A DNA stretch of 7,030 nt from an uncultured Clostridia bacterium (lineage in GTDB: Bacteria; Bacillota; Clostridia; Lachnospirales; Lachnospiraceae), in assembly GCA_947088195.1 (NCBI GenBank), contig CAMUFS010000162.1, positions 1 through 7,030 of the forward strand, written 5' to 3'. The notes under the pieces were generated by a model that was not told the origin of the DNA, did no database searches, and saw nothing but the letters and a program-made list of their open reading frames with translations. Shown here one piece after another: positions 6,900-7,030 of the stretch (its first letter is position 1; each line of letters begins with the position of its first letter). The position numbers were made by a program, and so were the translations under genes.

Positions 6900-7030
6900 A
6901 AAAATGCCGTGAAAGAAATTTGAGATAATTTATACTTTATGCAAAATATGTATGTATTTTAGTTATGTGAATAAGGAATGAAATATTTTTGAGAATGGTT
7001 CGCCCAGAGAATTGGCTATAGTCCTCCGTC
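6900..7030. other. AT-rich downstream region, no supported gene
   Basis: I see no convincing hairpin-plus-T-run terminator after the regulator. AAAATA and TATTTT flank a six-base loop, but the stem is AT-only and no U-run follows. The minus strand is open from the right edge (7028) to a TAA at 6963, 21 codons, ending SLGEPFSKIFHSLFT. This could be the C-terminus of a convergent gene, but it is too short to support a call. Confidence 0.3.

Noticed and set aside
6894..6907. Hairpin GCAT-A6-ATGC at the regulator stop as a terminator
   Set aside because: The stem is only four base pairs and no T-run follows.
6909..6936. Possible promoter GTGAAA with TATACT, 16-base spacer, pointing right
   Set aside because: The -35 is weak, the spacer is short, and no gene start follows within the window.

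Overview
The window looks like a piece of a low-to-moderate GC Firmicutes genome, most likely from a gut-type Clostridia (Lachnospiraceae-like) or a related carbohydrate-degrading lineage. This rests on strong GGAGG-type ribosome binding sites, AT-rich promoter DNA, the style of the CUT1-family sugar ABC transporter, and a large membrane-bound AraC-family regulator. The taxonomic call is inference from gene style, not from a marker gene.

Layout: positions 1-4512 carry a leftward operon of three genes, in transcription order: a 980-residue secreted solute-binding protein with two N-terminal carbohydrate-binding-like beta-sandwich modules; a MalF-like permease whose start overlaps the binding-protein stop by 8 bases; and, 26 bases later, a MalG-like permease cut off by the left edge of the window after 210 residues. 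Positions 4513-4772 are a divergent control region with one well-formed promoter candidate in each direction. Between them lie helically phased T-tracts that contain two exact 9-bp direct repeats set 20 bp apart. Positions 4773-6899 carry a rightward gene for a 708-residue regulator: membrane segment, external Cache-like sensor, membrane segment, degenerate GGDEF_2-like cytoplasmic region and C-terminal AraC DNA-binding domain. Positions 6900-7030 are AT-rich and hold no gene I can support.

Working model (inference): the regulator senses a carbohydrate or cell-envelope signal outside the cell and switches on the divergent transporter operon from sites in the shared intergenic region. The modular binding protein captures an oligosaccharide and hands it to the two-permease channel. 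No ATPase gene is visible; CUT1 importers in Firmicutes often share an MsmK/MsmX-type ATPase encoded elsewhere. The substrate cannot be read from this sequence. The families are known ones. The less ordinary points are the binding-protein architecture (duplicated sandwich, second copy apparently split by a helical insert, no lipobox) and the organised divergent control region.
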